Below, piece by piece: positions 23,326 through 24,286 of a stretch of 24,286 bases of DNA. Origin of the DNA: JBDTNL01 sp039933785 (GTDB lineage: Bacteria; Acidobacteriota; Thermoanaerobaculia; Multivoradales; JAGPDF01); the NCBI GenBank assembly GCA_039933785.1, contig JBDTNL010000061.1, positions 1 through 24,286 of the forward strand, written 5' to 3'. Under the pieces are notes generated by a model. The model saw nothing but the letters and a program-made list of their open reading frames with translations, searched no databases and was not told the DNA's origin. A program made the translations under genes and the position numbers. Position 1 is the first letter of the stretch. Each line of letters opens with the position of its first letter.

Positions 23326-23471
23326 TTTCGAGCCTCCTTCCATGGAAAAAGCCCCACGGCCGCCAGCAGGAAAACGAAGATGGCGCCGCCGAAACGATGA
23401 CCCGACAGCAGCAGGACCATCCAAGCGGAGAACGAGGCGCCACTGGCCGCCACGCGCGCACTGGGACTCAT
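23322..23471 (-). CDS. Small hydrophobic protein coupled to the DUF3185-like gene
   Basis: An open frame of 49 residues starts at the ATG 23469-23471 (MSPSARVAASGASFSAW); an ATG at 23484-23486 would give 54. It has two hydrophobic segments, WMVLLLSGHRFGG and AIFVFLLAAVGLFPW, and ends in KEARK. Its TGA overlaps the GTG of the next gene by 4 nt, and the Shine-Dalgarno of that gene lies inside its last codons. That arrangement is the main reason to call it real. No Shine-Dalgarno precedes its own starts. I do not recognise the family; it may work with the coupled membrane protein. Confidence 0.55.
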   Translation of the reverse strand: MSPSARVAASGASFSAWMVLLLSGHRFGGAIFVFLLAAVGLFPWKEARK

Positions 23472-23544
23472 GTGATCGACGAACATATCAGGCGGCGATC
23501 CAACGGACCAGCGCGGCACTCCTGTTGAGGTATCGTCGTGAGGC

Positions 23545-24087
23545 ATGCCTCTGATGCATGAATGGCAGGTTGCGCGGCGCGAGGTGCTGTTCGACCATCG
23601 CCTGTTTCGCCTCGAGCGCCAGGCGCTCGAAGCCCAAGGTGCAAAGCGCGAGGCCTTGGTCCTCGAGGCTCCGGATTGGGTGAACGTGATCGCCCTGCTC
23701 CCGGACGAACGGGTGCTGCTCGTTCGCCAATGGCGTTTCGGGCTCGGTGCGCCGACCTTGGAAATCCCTGGCGGCATGGTCGATCCTGGGGAGTCGGCGC
23801 GCGCCGCGGCCGAACGCGAGTTGCTCGAGGAGACCGGCTATCGGGCGAGCGCCGTGGAGTTGCTCGGTGAGGTGCATCCGAATCCGGCGTTCATCAGCAA
23901 TCGCTGCTCGACATTTCTCGCCAGCGGTCTCGTATGGGTCGGTGAAGCCGCCGGAGACGGCGAAGAGGAGATCGAGATCGAGACCGTACCCCTAGCCGCG
24001 ATCTCGACCCTTGTTGCGCAGGGTGCAATCACTCACTCCCTGGTGATCGCGGCGTTCTACCACCTGTTGTTGCGGAGCACCCCGTGA
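23545..24087 (+). CDS. Nudix hydrolase, ADP-ribose pyrophosphatase-like
   Basis: This encodes 180 residues from the ATG at 23545; an in-frame ATG at 23554 is possible. The complete Nudix box G-x5-E-x7-REUxEExGU runs from G77 to Y99, with R91, E92, E95 and E96 as metal-binding and catalytic residues. The upstream part (LVLEAPDWVNVIALLPDERVLLVRQWR) and the LEIPGG before the box match ADP-ribose pyrophosphatases, which split ADP-ribose and similar nucleoside diphosphate sugars. The later HPNPAFISNRCSTFLA fits the same group. The exact substrate is not proven. The last codon overlaps the GTG of a HAD-family gene, so the two are likely co-translated. Confidence 0.88.
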   Translation: MPLMHEWQVARREVLFDHRLFRLERQALEAQGAKREALVLEAPDWVNVIALLPDERVLLVRQWRFGLGAPTLEIPGGMVDPGESARAAAERELLEETGYRASAVELLGEVHPNPAFISNRCSTFLASGLVWVGEAAGDGEEEIEIETVPLAAISTLVAQGAITHSLVIAAFYHLLLRSTP

Positions 24088-24286
24088 GAAGCGATCGAGC
24101 GGAGCTTCGTGCCGTGAGCTTCGACGTCACACGGACGTTGATCCACTCACCACGCCTGGGCGCTATTTACTCGGAAGTGCTGCTTCGTCACGGCATGACG
24201 GTCGAAACCGCCGAGGTGGAACGCCTGGTCCCGGTGGTCTGGCAAGAGCTCGCCTGCTCGGTGCCGAGTGGCGCCGACCGCTTTGC
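24084..24286 (+). CDS. HAD-superfamily hydrolase (3'-truncated)
   Basis: The GTG at 24084 overlaps the Nudix stop (GTGA), and the frame stays open to the right edge, giving 67 residues. HAD motif I is seen as VSFDVTRTLI, with the nucleophile Asp14; the residue two positions on is Thr instead of the usual Asp and the next is Arg in place of Gly. The helix after it (SPRLGAIYSEVLLRHGM) fits the cap-domain start of HDHD3-like haloacid dehalogenase hydrolases. Motifs II to IV lie beyond the window. A phosphatase working on the product of the Nudix enzyme is possible but unproven. Confidence 0.7.
   Translation, partial: MRSDRAELRAVSFDVTRTLIHSPRLGAIYSEVLLRHGMTVETAEVERLVPVVWQELACSVPSGADRF

Noticed and set aside
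1..24286. Mobile element, CRISPR array, tRNA or rRNA
   Set aside because: No transposase, integrase, terminal repeats, regularly spaced repeats or RNA gene signatures were found on reading both strands.

Overview
The window is 24.3 kb of GC-rich bacterial DNA, densely packed with genes and coding on both strands. It encodes several outer-membrane proteins, including two large TonB-dependent receptors with an N-terminal carboxypeptidase-regulatory-like domain (Oar type), a BtuB-type receptor and a porin-like barrel, so the host has an outer membrane. The Oar-type receptors, the GC-rich codon use and the gene mix fit Acidobacteriota (for example a Thermoanaerobaculia or Holophagae relative). 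This placement is an inference from gene content, since no rRNA or other marker gene is present. I see no tRNA, rRNA, CRISPR array, insertion sequence or prophage gene.

Layout. (1) 1-3000: the 3' part of an isoprenylcysteine/phospholipid methyltransferase-like membrane protein (+), then a leftward group of an RDD membrane protein, a DUF2214 membrane protein and a PD40 beta-propeller protein. (2) 2995-3633: a 639-bp divergent spacer, then a 1001-aa Oar-type TonB-dependent receptor (3634-6639) closed by tandem hairpins and an intrinsic terminator. (3) 6732-11098: a promoter and three tightly coupled genes, a secreted cupredoxin, a membrane GGDEF-EAL protein and an outer-membrane barrel. This looks like a signalling module built around a periplasmic copper/redox protein and cyclic di-GMP. 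(4) 11117-15891: a GNAT acetyltransferase (-), a divergent membrane-bound SpoIIE-type phosphatase (+), and a second Oar-type receptor (-). (5) 15965-17263: a UDG-superfamily protein, possibly preceded by a coupled 17-codon leader ORF, and a secreted Gly/Pro/Ala-tailed protein of unknown function. (6) 17321-22254: a cobalamin riboswitch controlling btuB, btuF, btuC and btuD homologues, a complete B12 uptake operon. (7) 22283-24286: an FAH-family enzyme, two overlapping small membrane-protein genes on the minus strand, a Nudix hydrolase, and the start of a HAD hydrolase whose GTG overlaps the Nudix stop.

The best-understood unit is the B12 operon: receptor across the outer membrane, periplasmic binding lipoprotein, permease and ATPase, all behind one riboswitch with a terminator-like expression platform. 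The unit that most deserves experimental attention is the cupredoxin/GGDEF-EAL/outer-membrane-protein operon. Several genes here also carry a -10-like hexamer only 7-8 nt before the start codon, which suggests leaderless transcription.
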